A stretch of DNA of 64,000 bases from the NCBI RefSeq assembly GCF_040438645.1, contig NZ_CP159253.1:5632501-5696500 (forward strand). Reading direction: 5' to 3'. Source of the DNA: Mesorhizobium sp. WSM2240. GTDB lineage: Bacteria; Pseudomonadota; Alphaproteobacteria; Rhizobiales; Rhizobiaceae. A model generated the notes under the pieces. The model was not told the origin of the DNA, searched no databases, and saw nothing but the letters and a program-made list of their open reading frames with translations. Of the stretch, positions 38,654-48,361 are shown piece after piece (the first letter of the stretch is position 1; the number at the start of each line of letters is the position of its first letter). The translations under genes and the position numbers were made by a program.

Positions 38654-39533
38654 GAACATCTCGCAAATCACACAGATACGCAGCTTCAGCCGCGCGGTGA
38701 CGCGTCGTGTCGGCGCGCTGGAAGACAGCTATCTGCGCCGTGGGCGCCCGCTTGGCGAGGCGCGGCTCCTTTTCGAGATCGGGCCGAAAGGGGCGGGGCT
38801 CAGCGCGCTTCGCAGCCGGCTTGGACTTGATTCAGGCCATCTCAGCCGCATGCTGCGTTCGCTCGAAGCGCAGGGTCTCGTCTCGGTGGAAAAGCTCGAT
38901 GGCGATGCCCGCAGCCGCCGCGCGATGCTGACCGAGAAGGGCCGCGCCGAGCACGCAGCCTACGACGCCCTGTCGGACGAACTTGCGAATTCCATTCTCG
39001 AGCCGCTTTCGGCAGCGGCGCGGGACCGGCTCGTTGCCGCGGCGGCGGAGGTCGAGCGGCTGCTCGCCGCCGCATCGATCACCGTCGAGGAGGAGGCTGC
39101 CAACACCGAGGAAGCGCGGCAATGCCTGGCGCAATATTTCAACGAACTCGCCGAGCGCTTCGAGGAAGGGTTCGACCCGGGCAAGGGAAACACGACGACC
39201 GAGGAGGACTTCATCCCTCCCCAGGGCAGTTTCGTGATCGCCCGGCTCGACGGCAATCCGGTAGGCTGCGGAGCGCTGCGGATGATCGATGCCGCAACGG
39301 CGGAGATCAAACGGATGTGGGTCGCACCTTCGGCGCGTGGTCTTGGCGTCGCCAGCCGCATGTTGCGCAAACTGGAGGCGATCGCGGTTGGCTTCGGCGC
39401 GGAGACTGTGTGCCTCGACACCAACCGCTCGCTCAAGGAGGCGCAGTCTCTGTATAAGCGCGAAGGCTATACCGAAATTGCTCGCTTCAACGACAATCCC
39501 TACGCCGACCACTGGTTCGCCAAGCGCTTGTAG
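38652..39533 (+). CDS. MarR-type regulator fused to GNAT N-acetyltransferase
   Basis: A 293-residue two-domain protein. The N-terminal 145 residues form a MarR winged helix (LGLDSGHLSRMLRSLEAQGL as recognition region, then DARSRRAMLTEKGR as wing). The C-terminal part (about 150-293) is a GNAT domain with IKRMWVAPSARGLGVASRML as the acetyl-CoA loop and YKREGYTEIARFNDNPYADHW. This fusion is a known architecture, but its substrates are mostly unknown. Two palindromes with TTACCTGA half-sites (38592-38653), one covering the start codon, indicate autoregulation. The next genes are convergent, so it is probably monocistronic. Confidence 0.93.
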   Translation: MNISQITQIRSFSRAVTRRVGALEDSYLRRGRPLGEARLLFEIGPKGAGLSALRSRLGLDSGHLSRMLRSLEAQGLVSVEKLDGDARSRRAMLTEKGRAEHAAYDALSDELANSILEPLSAAARDRLVAAAAEVERLLAAASITVEEEAANTEEARQCLAQYFNELAERFEEGFDPGKGNTTTEEDFIPPQGSFVIARLDGNPVGCGALRMIDAATAEIKRMWVAPSARGLGVASRMLRKLEAIAVGFGAETVCLDTNRSLKEAQSLYKREGYTEIARFNDNPYADHWFAKRL

Positions 39534-39554
39534 CTGACGGCACCGTTGCCGGCT

Positions 39555-40421
39555 TCAGTCCGCCACTTTCCATTCCTCACGCGATTCGCTGCGCGGATAG
39601 ACGCCGAGGATGCGCATCTCCCTGGAGAAGAAGCGGAGTTCATCGAGCGCCAGCTTGACGTTGTTGTCGTCAGGATGGCCCTCGATGTCGGCATAGAACA
39701 GCGTCGCCGTGAAAGCGCCGAGCTGATAGCTTTCGAGCTTCGTCATGTTGACGCCGTTGGTGGCGAAGCCACCCATAGCCTTGTAGAGGGCCGCCGGCAC
39801 GTTTCGCACCCGAAAGATGAAGGTCGTCATCATCCTGGCATCGGCCGTCGGCCGTTCCACCCAGGTCTTGGACTTCGAAAGCACGACGAAGCGGGTGACG
39901 TTGTTTTCAGTGTCCTCGACATTCTCTTCCAGAATATCGAGGCCGTAGAGGCTGGAGGCGAGGCGAGGCGCCAGAGCCGCCATCGTCCGGTCATTGAGCT
40001 CGGCGACCAGCTTTGCCGCACCCGCCGTGTCGCCGGCGACCATCGGTTTCCAGCCGTTCTTGCGGATGTATTTGCGGCACTGGCCAAGCGCGTGGATGTG
40101 GCTGTGAATGGTCTTGATCTCCTGCCTTTTCACGCCCGGCAGCACCATCAGCTGGAAATGGATCGGCAAGAAATATTCGCCGACAATGTGCAGGCGCGAT
40201 TCCGGCAGCAGGTGATGGATGTCGGCGACGCGCCCGGCGATGGTGTTCTCGATCGGGATCATCGCGAGGTCGGCCTTGCCCGTCTCTACCGCGTTGAACG
40301 CATCCTCGAAGGTCGGGCAGGGCAGCGGCTCCATCGACGGATAGACGTTGCGGCAGGCCGTGTCGGAATTGGCGCCCGGCTCGCCCTGGAAGGATATTCT
40401 GTTGGTCTTTTCAGGCGGCAT
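39555..40421 (-). CDS. pheA: Prephenate dehydratase
   Basis: A 288-residue monofunctional PDT that makes phenylpyruvate from prephenate for phenylalanine synthesis. The catalytic domain starts RISFQGEPGANSD and contains NNVTRFVVLS, the TRF motif needed for activity. The C-terminal ACT domain (about residues 200-280) has GALYKAMGGFATNG-like and LESYQLG segments that bind Phe for feedback control (the sequence reads ALYKAMGGFATNGVNMTKLE). No chorismate mutase domain is fused. It lies 12 bases after kdsB. Confidence 0.95.
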   Translation of the reverse strand: MPPEKTNRISFQGEPGANSDTACRNVYPSMEPLPCPTFEDAFNAVETGKADLAMIPIENTIAGRVADIHHLLPESRLHIVGEYFLPIHFQLMVLPGVKRQEIKTIHSHIHALGQCRKYIRKNGWKPMVAGDTAGAAKLVAELNDRTMAALAPRLASSLYGLDILEENVEDTENNVTRFVVLSKSKTWVERPTADARMMTTFIFRVRNVPAALYKAMGGFATNGVNMTKLESYQLGAFTATLFYADIEGHPDDNNVKLALDELRFFSREMRILGVYPRSESREEWKVAD

Positions 40422-40433
40422 AGTCGGGCCTTC

Positions 40434-41165
40434 TTAAGCGATGGTCAGGATTTCACGGGCGCGGGCAAGATCCTCCGGCGTGTCGACACCGAGCGGCACC
40501 AACTGCACGATCTCGACGTCGATGCGCATGCCTGCCTCGAGCGCCCGCAACTGCTCGAGCCGCTCGCGCCGTTCCAGCGGCGATGGCGAGAGGCTGACAA
40601 AGCGTTCCAGCGCCGCGCGCCGATAGGCGTAGAGCCCGATGTGATGGTAGAGCGGCCCGTCGCCCCAAGGCGCGGTCGCGCGGGTGAAATAAAGCGCGCG
40701 CAACCGGGTGTCGGAAAGCGGCGAGCCCACGACCTTGACGACGTTCGGATTGATCTTCTCCTCGTCGCGGTAAATCTCGACGCAGAGCGTAGCGATGTCC
40801 ACCGTCCGATCCTCCAACGGCCGCAAGGCGGCGCGGATGGTTTCCGGGTCGATGGTCGGCAGGTCGCCCTGGACGTTGATTACGGTTTCGACCTCGGCGC
40901 CAGGGTCGAGCGCCGACAGGGCTTCGAATATCCGATCCGAGCCCGATTCGTGATCCGTCCGGGTCATCACCGCCTCGAGGCCGTGAGCCTGCACCGCCTC
41001 GCGCACGGCCTCCGTGTCGGTCGCTACGACGACGCGGCCGAGCCCGCTTTCGCGCGCTCTTTCGGCGACGTGGACGATCATCGGGCGGCCGCCAATGTCG
41101 GCCATCGGCTTGCCCGGAAGGCGGGTCGAAGCCATGCGGGCGGGGATCAGAATGAGGGTCGACAT
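40434..41165 (-). CDS. kdsB: 3-deoxy-manno-octulosonate cytidylyltransferase
   Basis: A 243-residue CMP-KDO synthetase, which activates KDO for lipopolysaccharide. The N-terminal [20 protein letters not shown] nucleotide-binding motif, [15 protein letters not shown] (about residues 70-84), [14 protein letters not shown] and [11 protein letters not shown] are all conserved. The start is ATG 41165; the frame continues to 41207 without conserved residues. It is followed by pheA on the same strand, a common rhizobial pairing with cytochrome c upstream on the other strand. Confidence 0.95.
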   Translation of the reverse strand: MSTLILIPARMASTRLPGKPMADIGGRPMIVHVAERARESGLGRVVVATDTEAVREAVQAHGLEAVMTRTDHESGSDRIFEALSALDPGAEVETVINVQGDLPTIDPETIRAALRPLEDRTVDIATLCVEIYRDEEKINPNVVKVVGSPLSDTRLRALYFTRATAPWGDGPLYHHIGLYAYRRAALERFVSLSPSPLERRERLEQLRALEAGMRIDVEIVQLVPLGVDTPEDLARAREILTIA

Positions 41166-41370
41166 AGTGGGGTAAATCAGTCTCGGAGGGGCGGTTAAAA
41201 GTGTCAAAAGGTCTCACTGGCCCCGCCCTTATAGGTGTTGCAACCCACAAGCAAAAGACCTAGTTTCCGCCGCAATTCGGCCGGGCACGGCCGGTTGTGA
41301 AATCAAGCCGGCTGCCGTCGTGGAGGCGCACCTCCCGCCAGCCCGCCGGATCAGGAAGCCTGGGGCGCAG

Positions 41371-42147
41371 ATGGACTCTTTCGAATTCAACAAGCTGATC
41401 GGCGGTCTCCTGGGCGCGGTATTCATTGTCTTCTCGATTTCGATCGCCTCTGATGCGATCTTCGCCTCCCCCTCTCCCGAAAAGCCTGGTTTCATCATCG
41501 AGGCCGCTGAGGAAGAACCCGCCGGAGGCGCACCGGCGGTGCCCGTTGAAGAGCCTATCGCCGTGCTGCTGGCCAGCGCCAACCCGGAAGCCGGCGCGGC
41601 CGTATTCAAGAAGTGCACCGCCTGCCATACCGTGGAGAGCGGCGGGGCCAACAAGGTCGGGCCAAATCTCTGGAACATTGTCGATCGTCCTCTGGCCTCG
41701 CACGAAGGCTTTGCATATTCCGCGGCGATGAAGGAGTTCGCGCAGGGCGGCTCGGTGGTCTGGGATTACCAGCACCTCAGCGACTTCCTGGCGTCGCCGA
41801 AAGGCTACATCAAAGGTACCGCAATGGGTTTTGCGGGCGTGAAGAAGCCCGACGAGCGCGCCGATCTGATCGCCTATCTGCGCACACTGTCGGACAACCC
41901 GGCGCCGCTGCCCGAAGCAGCCGCCCCTGCCGCCGCAGCCGAACCCGCCGCGGCTCCCGAGAGCGGCGCTGCACCGGCTGAAGCTGCGCCTGCCGAAGCA
42001 CCGGCAGCCCCTGCCGAAGCACCGGCAGCCCCTGCCGAAGCCGCACCTGCACCGGACACGACTCCGGCGCCTTCCGAGTCCGCACCTGCGCCGGCTGAAC
42101 CTGCAGAGCCAGCGCCGGCTCCCGCGGAACCCGCGCCTGCTCAATGA
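41371..42147 (+). CDS. cycM: Membrane-anchored class I cytochrome c (CycM-like) with Ala/Pro-rich tail
   Basis: A 258-residue protein. Residues 8-31 form an uncleaved signal anchor ([20 protein letters not shown]). The haem motif is CTACH (82-86) and the axial methionine M152 lies in KGTAMGF, placing it with the cytochrome c552/CycM group that passes electrons between bc1 and oxidases. Residues from about 178 to 258 are an Ala/Pro/Glu tail containing a 21-base tandem repeat (41989-42044). The GGGGCG stretch precedes the ATG. A strong terminator follows. The symbol is by similarity to CycM. Confidence 0.88.
   Translation: MDSFEFNKLIGGLLGAVFIVFSISIASDAIFASPSPEKPGFIIEAAEEEPAGGAPAVPVEEPIAVLLASANPEAGAAVFKKCTACHTVESGGANKVGPNLWNIVDRPLASHEGFAYSAAMKEFAQGGSVVWDYQHLSDFLASPKGYIKGTAMGFAGVKKPDERADLIAYLRTLSDNPAPLPEAAAPAAAAEPAAAPESGAAPAEAAPAEAPAAPAEAPAAPAEAAPAPDTTPAPSESAPAPAEPAEPAPAPAEPAPAQ
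41989..42044 (+). repeat. 21-base tandem repeat inside the cytochrome c tail
   Basis: The unit CCTGCCGAAGCACCGGCAGC(C) occurs at 41989-42009 and 42010-42030 identically, with a third partial copy to 42044. Each unit adds seven residues (PAEAPAA). The repeat is in frame and could vary in number between strains. Confidence 0.85.
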
Positions 42148-42172
42148 CAAATTTGTAATCTCGAAAATCATG

Positions 42173-42202
42173 AAAAAGCCGGGTTCCGCCCGGCTTTTTT
42201 TG
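42173..42202 (+). terminator. Intrinsic terminator after the cytochrome c gene
   Basis: AAAAAGCCGGG-TTCCG-CCCGGCTTTTTTTG: a perfect GC stem of seven pairs flanked by A and T runs, 26 bases after the stop. Confidence 0.9.
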
Positions 42203-42303
42203 TTAGACATCTCGAATATACCGCCGAAATACCGGCCCCGGCCCGTTTTCAGGAGCGGGAGTGGGCCTAGATAGGTTCTCGAATGTCTCGTGGAGGATGA
42301 GTG

Positions 42304-44187
42304 ATGAAGGTTTGCGGAATCGGTTTGCTTGGCAAGGTCGGACTGGCTGCCGCGATATTCGCATCCGGCCTCCTTTCGGCATCGGCGGACGAATGGCGCA
42401 CCAGCGATTCGCTGATCGGCGAATCCAAATACGGCCAGAATTTCAAGCATTACGACTATGTGAATCCGGACGCGCCCAAGGGCGGCACGCTCAACTTGAC
42501 CGTCGTCGGCACGTTCGACAGCTTCAATCCCTATATCGTCCAAGGGAGCCCGGCGGCAGGCTTCGCCGCATTCGGTGGCGGCATACTGTATGATACGCTG
42601 ATGGAGCAGTCGGTCGACGAGCCGAGCACCAGCCATGCGCTCGTGGCCGAGGCCTTCAAGTTTCCCGACGATTTCTCCTCGGCCACCTATCGTCTCAACC
42701 CGAAGGCGAAATGGCACGACGGCAAGCCGATCACAGTGGAGGACGTCATTTGGTCCTTCAACGTGCTCAAGGAGTACAGCCCGCAATACAGCCACTACTA
42801 CGCCAACGTGACGGAAGCGGTGGCGATTTCGGATCGCGAGGTTGAGTTCCGTTTCGACCAGAAGGGAAATCGCGAACTGCCGCACATCATGGGCGATCTC
42901 GTCGTTTTGCCGAAGCACTGGTGGGAAGGCACCGACGCCTCGGGCAAGAAGCGGGACATCACCAGGCCGACACTGGAAGCACCGCTCGGTTCGGGCGCCT
43001 ATCGCATAGAGAGCTTCAAGCCGGGATCGCAGATCGTCTGGGCGCGCGTGCCCGATTATTGGGCGGCGGATGTGCCGGTGAAGATCGGACGCGAAAATTT
43101 CGATCGCCGGGAATATCTCTATTTCCAGGACGATAATGCCGCTTGGCAGGCCTTCACCAAAGGCGGCTATGAGGACATTCAGGTTGAAAACAGTTCGCGC
43201 CGCTGGATGACGCAATACAATTTTCCCGCCGTCAAGGACGGAGACGTCATAAAGAAGGAATTCAAAAGCACCCTCGGCGTTTTCATGCAGGCATTCGCGC
43301 TCAATCTGCGGCGGCCGCAGTTTCAGGATCGCCGCGTGCGCAAGGCGCTGACGCTCGCCTACAATTTCGAGTACATGAACCGCACGCTCTTTTTCGGGCA
43401 GAATACCCGCACTAGCAGCTATTTCGTCGGAAGCGAACTCGCCTCGAGCGGGCTGCCCACCGGCAAGGAACTCGAGATTCTCACGCTCTACAAGGACAAG
43501 CTGCCGCCGGAGGTTTTCACCGAGGAGTTCAAGCTTCCGGTCTACGACACTCCACAGGCTGAGCGGAAATATCTGCGGGAGGCCATCGACCTTTTCAGGC
43601 AGGCCGGCTGGAACATCGAAAATGGCCGGATGATCAACGAGAAGACTGGCGAGCAGTTCAGGATAGAGTTCCTCGGCAGTGGCCCGACCGATGAGATCTT
43701 GGCGAACTCTTACATCGAGACTCTCCGCAAGATCGGCATCGACGCATCGCTGCGCATCGTCGACCCATCCCAGTATGTCAACCGAGTCAACGATTTCGAC
43801 TTCGACGTAGATACGACTATCCTCAACCAGTCCGCTTCACCGGGCAACGAGCAGCGCGACTTCTGGGGTTCCAAGGCAGCCGACTCGCCTGGATCGCGCA
43901 ACGTCATGGGCATCAAGGACCCCGTTGTCGACGCGCTGGTGGATCGCGTCATCTTCGCCACCGACCGCGAGGATCTCGTCGCCGCCACTCGCGCTCTCGA
44001 TCGGGTGCTCCTGTGGAACTACTACACCATCCCGCAATTTCATCGCCCGGTTCAGTGGGTGGCGTATTGGAACAAGTTCGGCATGCCGGAAAAGCAGCCG
44101 GAATACATCGGCGCGGACATCAATTCCTGGTGGATCGATCCTGAGAAGGAAGCGGCGCTCGCGGCCAAATACGAGAGCATCAATTGA
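42304..44187 (+). CDS. yejA: Peptide ABC transporter substrate-binding protein 1 (YejA-like)
   Basis: A 627-residue periplasmic solute-binding protein of the family-5 (SBP_bac_5) class, closest to YejA, the peptide/microcin C-type binding protein. A Sec signal peptide is visible (GLLGKVGLAAAIFASGLLSASA, about residues 8-29), followed by the YejA hallmark HYDYVNPDAPKGGTLNL. GGAGG precedes the ATG at 42304 (a GTG lies 3 bases earlier). Its TGA overlaps the ATG of a second binding protein. It heads the operon yejA1-yejA2-yejB-yejE-yejF. Confidence 0.92.
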   Translation: MKVCGIGLLGKVGLAAAIFASGLLSASADEWRTSDSLIGESKYGQNFKHYDYVNPDAPKGGTLNLTVVGTFDSFNPYIVQGSPAAGFAAFGGGILYDTLMEQSVDEPSTSHALVAEAFKFPDDFSSATYRLNPKAKWHDGKPITVEDVIWSFNVLKEYSPQYSHYYANVTEAVAISDREVEFRFDQKGNRELPHIMGDLVVLPKHWWEGTDASGKKRDITRPTLEAPLGSGAYRIESFKPGSQIVWARVPDYWAADVPVKIGRENFDRREYLYFQDDNAAWQAFTKGGYEDIQVENSSRRWMTQYNFPAVKDGDVIKKEFKSTLGVFMQAFALNLRRPQFQDRRVRKALTLAYNFEYMNRTLFFGQNTRTSSYFVGSELASSGLPTGKELEILTLYKDKLPPEVFTEEFKLPVYDTPQAERKYLREAIDLFRQAGWNIENGRMINEKTGEQFRIEFLGSGPTDEILANSYIETLRKIGIDASLRIVDPSQYVNRVNDFDFDVDTTILNQSASPGNEQRDFWGSKAADSPGSRNVMGIKDPVVDALVDRVIFATDREDLVAATRALDRVLLWNYYTIPQFHRPVQWVAYWNKFGMPEKQPEYIGADINSWWIDPEKEAALAAKYESIN

Positions 44188-46067
44188 TGCGGCCGATTCC
44201 GCGACGGAGCTTCCTTGCCGGGGCCGCATCTGCTGCTGCGGCACCGCTGCTGCCTTCGTTTGCTTTCGCAGCGACGCCGACCGGCACCAAGCTGCATGGC
44301 CTGTCGGCTTTCGGCGACCTGAAATACGCTGCGGATTTCCCGCATTTCGACTACGTCAATCCGGACGCGCCCAAGGGCGGCATGTTCAACTTTTCACCGC
44401 CCAGCTGGTTCTTCAACCAGAGCACGCTGACCTTCAACACGCTGAACAGCTTCGTGCCCAGGGGGGATGCCCCTCCGCGTATGGAATTATGCTTCGACTC
44501 GCTGATGACGGGTCCATTGACCGGCGCGCTCGATGAACCCGACGCGGTCTACGGGCTGCTTGCCGAGACGGTCACACTCTCGGACGACCGCAACACGTTC
44601 GAGTTTGGGTTGCGCCCGGAAGCGAAGTTCCATGACGGAACGCCGCTGACGGCCGAGGATTGCGCCTTCACTTTCAAGCTCTTCAAAAAGGAAGGCCACC
44701 CGACCCTGTTGCTGCCGCTGAGCGAAATGACCGACGCAGTGGCGGTCGATGCGCGCACTTTCCGTCTTGTCTTTTCGGGCAAGCAATCGGAGCGTTCGGT
44801 GCTCAACGTCGTCGGCTTTCCGATCCTCTCGAAAGCCTATTTCGAAGCTAATCCGTTCGACGGACGCGGACTGAAACCGCTACTCGGCTCGGGGCCGTAC
44901 AAGGTCGGTCATGCCGCAGCCGGGCAGACCATCGAATATGAGCGCGTACCGGACTATTGGGGCCGCGACCTAGCGGTCAATCGCGGGCTGTACAATTTCG
45001 ACCGCATACGCATCGAGTTCTACAGCGAACGCCAGGCTGCGTTCGAAGCCTTCAAGAAGGGCAACATCCATTACCGGCAGGAACACACCGCGCGCGTCTG
45101 GGCGACCGGCTATGATTTTCCTGCCCTGAAGGCAGGAAAAGTCATCAAGCGCGAGTTTCCGGCCGAGAAGCGGCCGTCCATGCAGGCGACCGCGATCAAC
45201 CAGCGCCGCGAGCGGTTTCGCGACCGGCGCGTGCGGCAGGCAATTGCGCTTTGCTTCGACTTCGAATGGACGAAGCGCAATTTGTTCTATGACGCCTATG
45301 AACGGTCGCAGTCTTCTTTCGAGAAGTCCGACTACAAGGCCGAAGGCATGCCGTCGCCGGCGGAACTGGAGTTGCTGGAGCCCTTACGCGACAATATTCC
45401 GCCGGAGGCATTCGGTGAAGCGGTCATCCAGCCTGTGTCCGACGGGTCCGGCCGCGACCGAAAGCTCCTGGGCGCGGCGTCGAAACTGCTCGCCGAGGCC
45501 GGATGGAAGCGCAACGGCCGGTCGGTCGCCAACGGCGAAGGCGAACCGCTGACGGTCGAAATACTGGTTCAGGACGAAGCCTTTGTGCGCATCGACACCC
45601 CCTGGGTGGAAAACATGAAGGCGATTGGGATCGACGCCTCGATCCGGATGGTGGACTCGGCGCAATATCAGGCCCGCCAGGCCGATTTCGATTTCGACAT
45701 GGTCTCAATGGCGCTTTCCTTCACCGCCACGCCGACCCGCGACGATATGGAATCGCTGTTCCATTCGCGCTCGGCCAATCTGCCGGGTGCGAGAAATCTT
45801 CCGGGCATCGCCGATCCCGCCATCGACGCCCTGATCGATGCGGTCGGCCGCGCCGCCGACCGCGAAAGCCTGGTTACGGCGGTCCGCGCGCTCGACCGGG
45901 TCTTGCGCGCGCGGCTCGACTGGATTCCAAATTGGTTTGCGGCGAATCACCGGGCGGCCTTCTGGGACATGTTCGGCTTCAAGGAGCCGAAACCAGATTA
46001 CGGCTTCCCGGTCGAAGCCATGTGGTGGTTCGACAAGGACAAGGCGGCGGCGATTGGCAAAGGGTGA
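44187..46067 (+). CDS. yejA: Peptide ABC transporter substrate-binding protein 2 (YejA-like, Tat signal)
   Basis: A 626-residue paralogue of the preceding protein, sharing HFDYVNPDAPKGGMFNF. Its signal is of Tat type: RRSFLAGAASAAAAPLLPSF with the twin arginines, then a cut near FAFA. It overlaps the first gene by one base (TGATG), so translation is coupled. The two copies are clearly diverged, which suggests an old duplication and different ligands or roles. A 66-base gap separates it from yejB. Confidence 0.92.
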   Translation: MRPIPRRSFLAGAASAAAAPLLPSFAFAATPTGTKLHGLSAFGDLKYAADFPHFDYVNPDAPKGGMFNFSPPSWFFNQSTLTFNTLNSFVPRGDAPPRMELCFDSLMTGPLTGALDEPDAVYGLLAETVTLSDDRNTFEFGLRPEAKFHDGTPLTAEDCAFTFKLFKKEGHPTLLLPLSEMTDAVAVDARTFRLVFSGKQSERSVLNVVGFPILSKAYFEANPFDGRGLKPLLGSGPYKVGHAAAGQTIEYERVPDYWGRDLAVNRGLYNFDRIRIEFYSERQAAFEAFKKGNIHYRQEHTARVWATGYDFPALKAGKVIKREFPAEKRPSMQATAINQRRERFRDRRVRQAIALCFDFEWTKRNLFYDAYERSQSSFEKSDYKAEGMPSPAELELLEPLRDNIPPEAFGEAVIQPVSDGSGRDRKLLGAASKLLAEAGWKRNGRSVANGEGEPLTVEILVQDEAFVRIDTPWVENMKAIGIDASIRMVDSAQYQARQADFDFDMVSMALSFTATPTRDDMESLFHSRSANLPGARNLPGIADPAIDALIDAVGRAADRESLVTAVRALDRVLRARLDWIPNWFAANHRAAFWDMFGFKEPKPDYGFPVEAMWWFDKDKAAAIGKG

Positions 46068-46133
46068 TGAACGACGTGACGCGGCCTTTCTGATGCGTTG
46101 CTATTCTTCGCACTTCTCGGCGGGCATGGCCTG

Positions 46134-47228
46134 ATGGGCGCCTATATCCTCAGACGCGTGCTTTTGATGATCCCGACGCTGTTCGGCATCATGGCGATCT
46201 CGTTCATCGTCATCCAGTTCGCGCCGGGCGGGCCGGTCGAGCAAGTGATTGCGCAACTGACCGGGCAGGGCGGGGAAGACCGCCTTTCGGGAGGCGGCGG
46301 CGACATGGCCGCAAGCAATGTCGATGCCGGCGGCGGAGCATCGTCGAGATATCGCGGCGCACAGGGGCTTAACCCCGAATTCATCGCCAAGCTTGAACAG
46401 CAATTCGGCTTCGACAAGCCGCCGCTTGAGCGCTTCTTCAAGATGCTGTGGGACTACGCCCGCTTCGATTTCGGCGAGAGCTTCTTTCGCGACATCTCGG
46501 TCATCGACCTGATCCTCGAAAAAATGCCTGTGTCGATCTCGATCGGGCTGTGGACCACCCTCCTCGCCTATCTGATCTCTATCCCGCTAGGCATCCGCAA
46601 GGCGGTCAAGGACGGCTCGGCCTTCGATGTCTGGACCAGTGGAATCGTCATTGTCGGCTATGCAATTCCGGGTTTCCTGTTCGCGATCCTGCTCATGGTG
46701 CTGTTCGCGGGCGGATCGTTCTTCGACTGGTTTCCGCTGCGCGGCCTGACATCGGACAATTTCGACCAGTTGTCGCTCGGCGGAAAGATCCTCGACTATT
46801 TCTGGCACCTGGCGCTGCCGCTGACGGCGCTGGTGCTCTCCGCCTTCGCAACCACGACGCTGCTCACCAAAAACTCGTTCCTGGATGAAATCCGCAAGCA
46901 ATATGTGGTCACGGCGCGCGCCAAGGGGTTGTCCGAGGGACGCGTCCTCTACGGCCATGTCTTCCGCAACGCCATGCTGATCGTCATCGCCGGGTTCCCG
47001 GGCGCCTTCATCGCGGCTTTCTTCACCGGATCGCTGCTGATCGAGAACATCTTCTCGCTCGACGGGCTCGGCCTTCTCGGCTTCCGCTCCGTGGTTGCGC
47101 GCGACTACCCCGTTGTGTTCGCGAATCTCTACATTTTCTCACTGATCGGGCTGTTCGTCGGCCTGATATCGGACCTGATCTATACCTGGATCGACCCGCG
47201 CATCGACTTCGAGCGGAGGGACGTCTGA
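46134..47228 (+). CDS. yejB: Peptide ABC transporter permease YejB
   Basis: A 364-residue inner-membrane permease of the DppB type. It starts [20 protein letters not shown], has the YejB-specific insert rich in Gly ([13 protein letters not shown], about residues 46-58), several membrane helices and the EAA-like coupling loop [22 protein letters not shown]. Its stop overlaps the ATG of yejE by one base. Confidence 0.93.
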   Translation: MGAYILRRVLLMIPTLFGIMAISFIVIQFAPGGPVEQVIAQLTGQGGEDRLSGGGGDMAASNVDAGGGASSRYRGAQGLNPEFIAKLEQQFGFDKPPLERFFKMLWDYARFDFGESFFRDISVIDLILEKMPVSISIGLWTTLLAYLISIPLGIRKAVKDGSAFDVWTSGIVIVGYAIPGFLFAILLMVLFAGGSFFDWFPLRGLTSDNFDQLSLGGKILDYFWHLALPLTALVLSAFATTTLLTKNSFLDEIRKQYVVTARAKGLSEGRVLYGHVFRNAMLIVIAGFPGAFIAAFFTGSLLIENIFSLDGLGLLGFRSVVARDYPVVFANLYIFSLIGLFVGLISDLIYTWIDPRIDFERRDV

Positions 47229-48361
47229 TGGCCGTGACCGAAGGCATCGGCCAGCGCGCCACACGGCCATGGCTGTCGCCGCTAAACCAGCGGCGCTGGC
47301 AGAATTTCAAGGCGAACCGGCGCGGCTACTGGTCGCTATGGATATTCCTCGTCCTGTTCGTCCTTTCGATGTTTGCCGAGTTCGTCGCCAATGATCGGCC
47401 GATCCTCGCCTTTTACAAGGGCGAGTTGCTGTTTCCGGCCGTCATCGACTATCCGGAGGAGAAGTTCGGCGGCTTCTACGCCGTCACCGACTATCGCGAC
47501 CCGATAATCTCGGATGAGATCGAGGCCAATGGCTGGCTGCTCTGGCCGCCGATCCGCTATTCATACCGTACGGTGAACAATGAAATCCCCGAGGCCGCTC
47601 CGGCCCGGCCGTCCTGGATGTTCACGAAGGAAGAACGCTGCCAGCGCTATCCGCTGGGCGTCGACGACCCGAACTGCACGATAGGCAACTGGAACTGGCT
47701 CGGCACCGACGACCAGGCGCGCGACGTGCTGGCCCGCGTTATCTACGGTTTCCGCGTTTCGGTGCTGTTCGGTCTGATCCTCACCCTGGGGTCGGCGGTC
47801 ATCGGCGTTTCGGCCGGCGCAGTCCAGGGCTATTTCGGCGGCGCGGTGGATCTGATTTTCCAGCGCGTCATCGAGATCTGGTCGTCGATCCCGGTGCTTT
47901 ATCTGCTCCTCATTATCGCAGCGATCCTGCCACCCGGCTTCTTCATCCTGCTCGGCATCATGCTCCTGTTCTCCTGGGTAAGCTTCGTCGGCATCGTGCG
48001 CGCCGAATTCCTGCGCGCGCGCAACTTCGAATATGTGAACGCTGCGCGCGCTCTCGGCGTGCCGAACCGCACGATCATGTTCCGCCATCTGCTGCCCAAT
48101 GCGATGGTGGCGACGCTGACCTTCCTGCCCTTCATCCTGAACGGGTCGATCACCACGCTGACTTCGCTCGACTTCCTAGGCTTCGGCCTGCCGCCGGGTT
48201 CAGCCTCGCTCGGCGAATTGCTGAAGCAGGGCCAGCGCAACCTCAATGCGCCTTGGCTCGGGTTCTCGGGTTTCTTCGTCATGTCGCTGATGCTGTCGCT
48301 CCTGATCTTCGTAGGCGAGGCGACGCGCGACGCGTTCGATCCGCGCAAGACGTTCAAATGA
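47228..48361 (+). CDS. yejE: Peptide ABC transporter permease YejE
   Basis: A 377-residue DppC-type permease. The N-terminal RRWQNFKANRRGYWSLWIFL, the large periplasmic segment with HTFSFGTD-like region replaced here by NWLGTDDQARDVLARVIYGF, and the coupling loop YVNAARALGVPNRTIMFRHL identify it. Overlaps with both neighbours (1 base with yejB, 4 bases with yejF) show a tightly coupled operon. Confidence 0.93.
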   Translation: MAVTEGIGQRATRPWLSPLNQRRWQNFKANRRGYWSLWIFLVLFVLSMFAEFVANDRPILAFYKGELLFPAVIDYPEEKFGGFYAVTDYRDPIISDEIEANGWLLWPPIRYSYRTVNNEIPEAAPARPSWMFTKEERCQRYPLGVDDPNCTIGNWNWLGTDDQARDVLARVIYGFRVSVLFGLILTLGSAVIGVSAGAVQGYFGGAVDLIFQRVIEIWSSIPVLYLLLIIAAILPPGFFILLGIMLLFSWVSFVGIVRAEFLRARNFEYVNAARALGVPNRTIMFRHLLPNAMVATLTFLPFILNGSITTLTSLDFLGFGLPPGSASLGELLKQGQRNLNAPWLGFSGFFVMSLMLSLLIFVGEATRDAFDPRKTFK

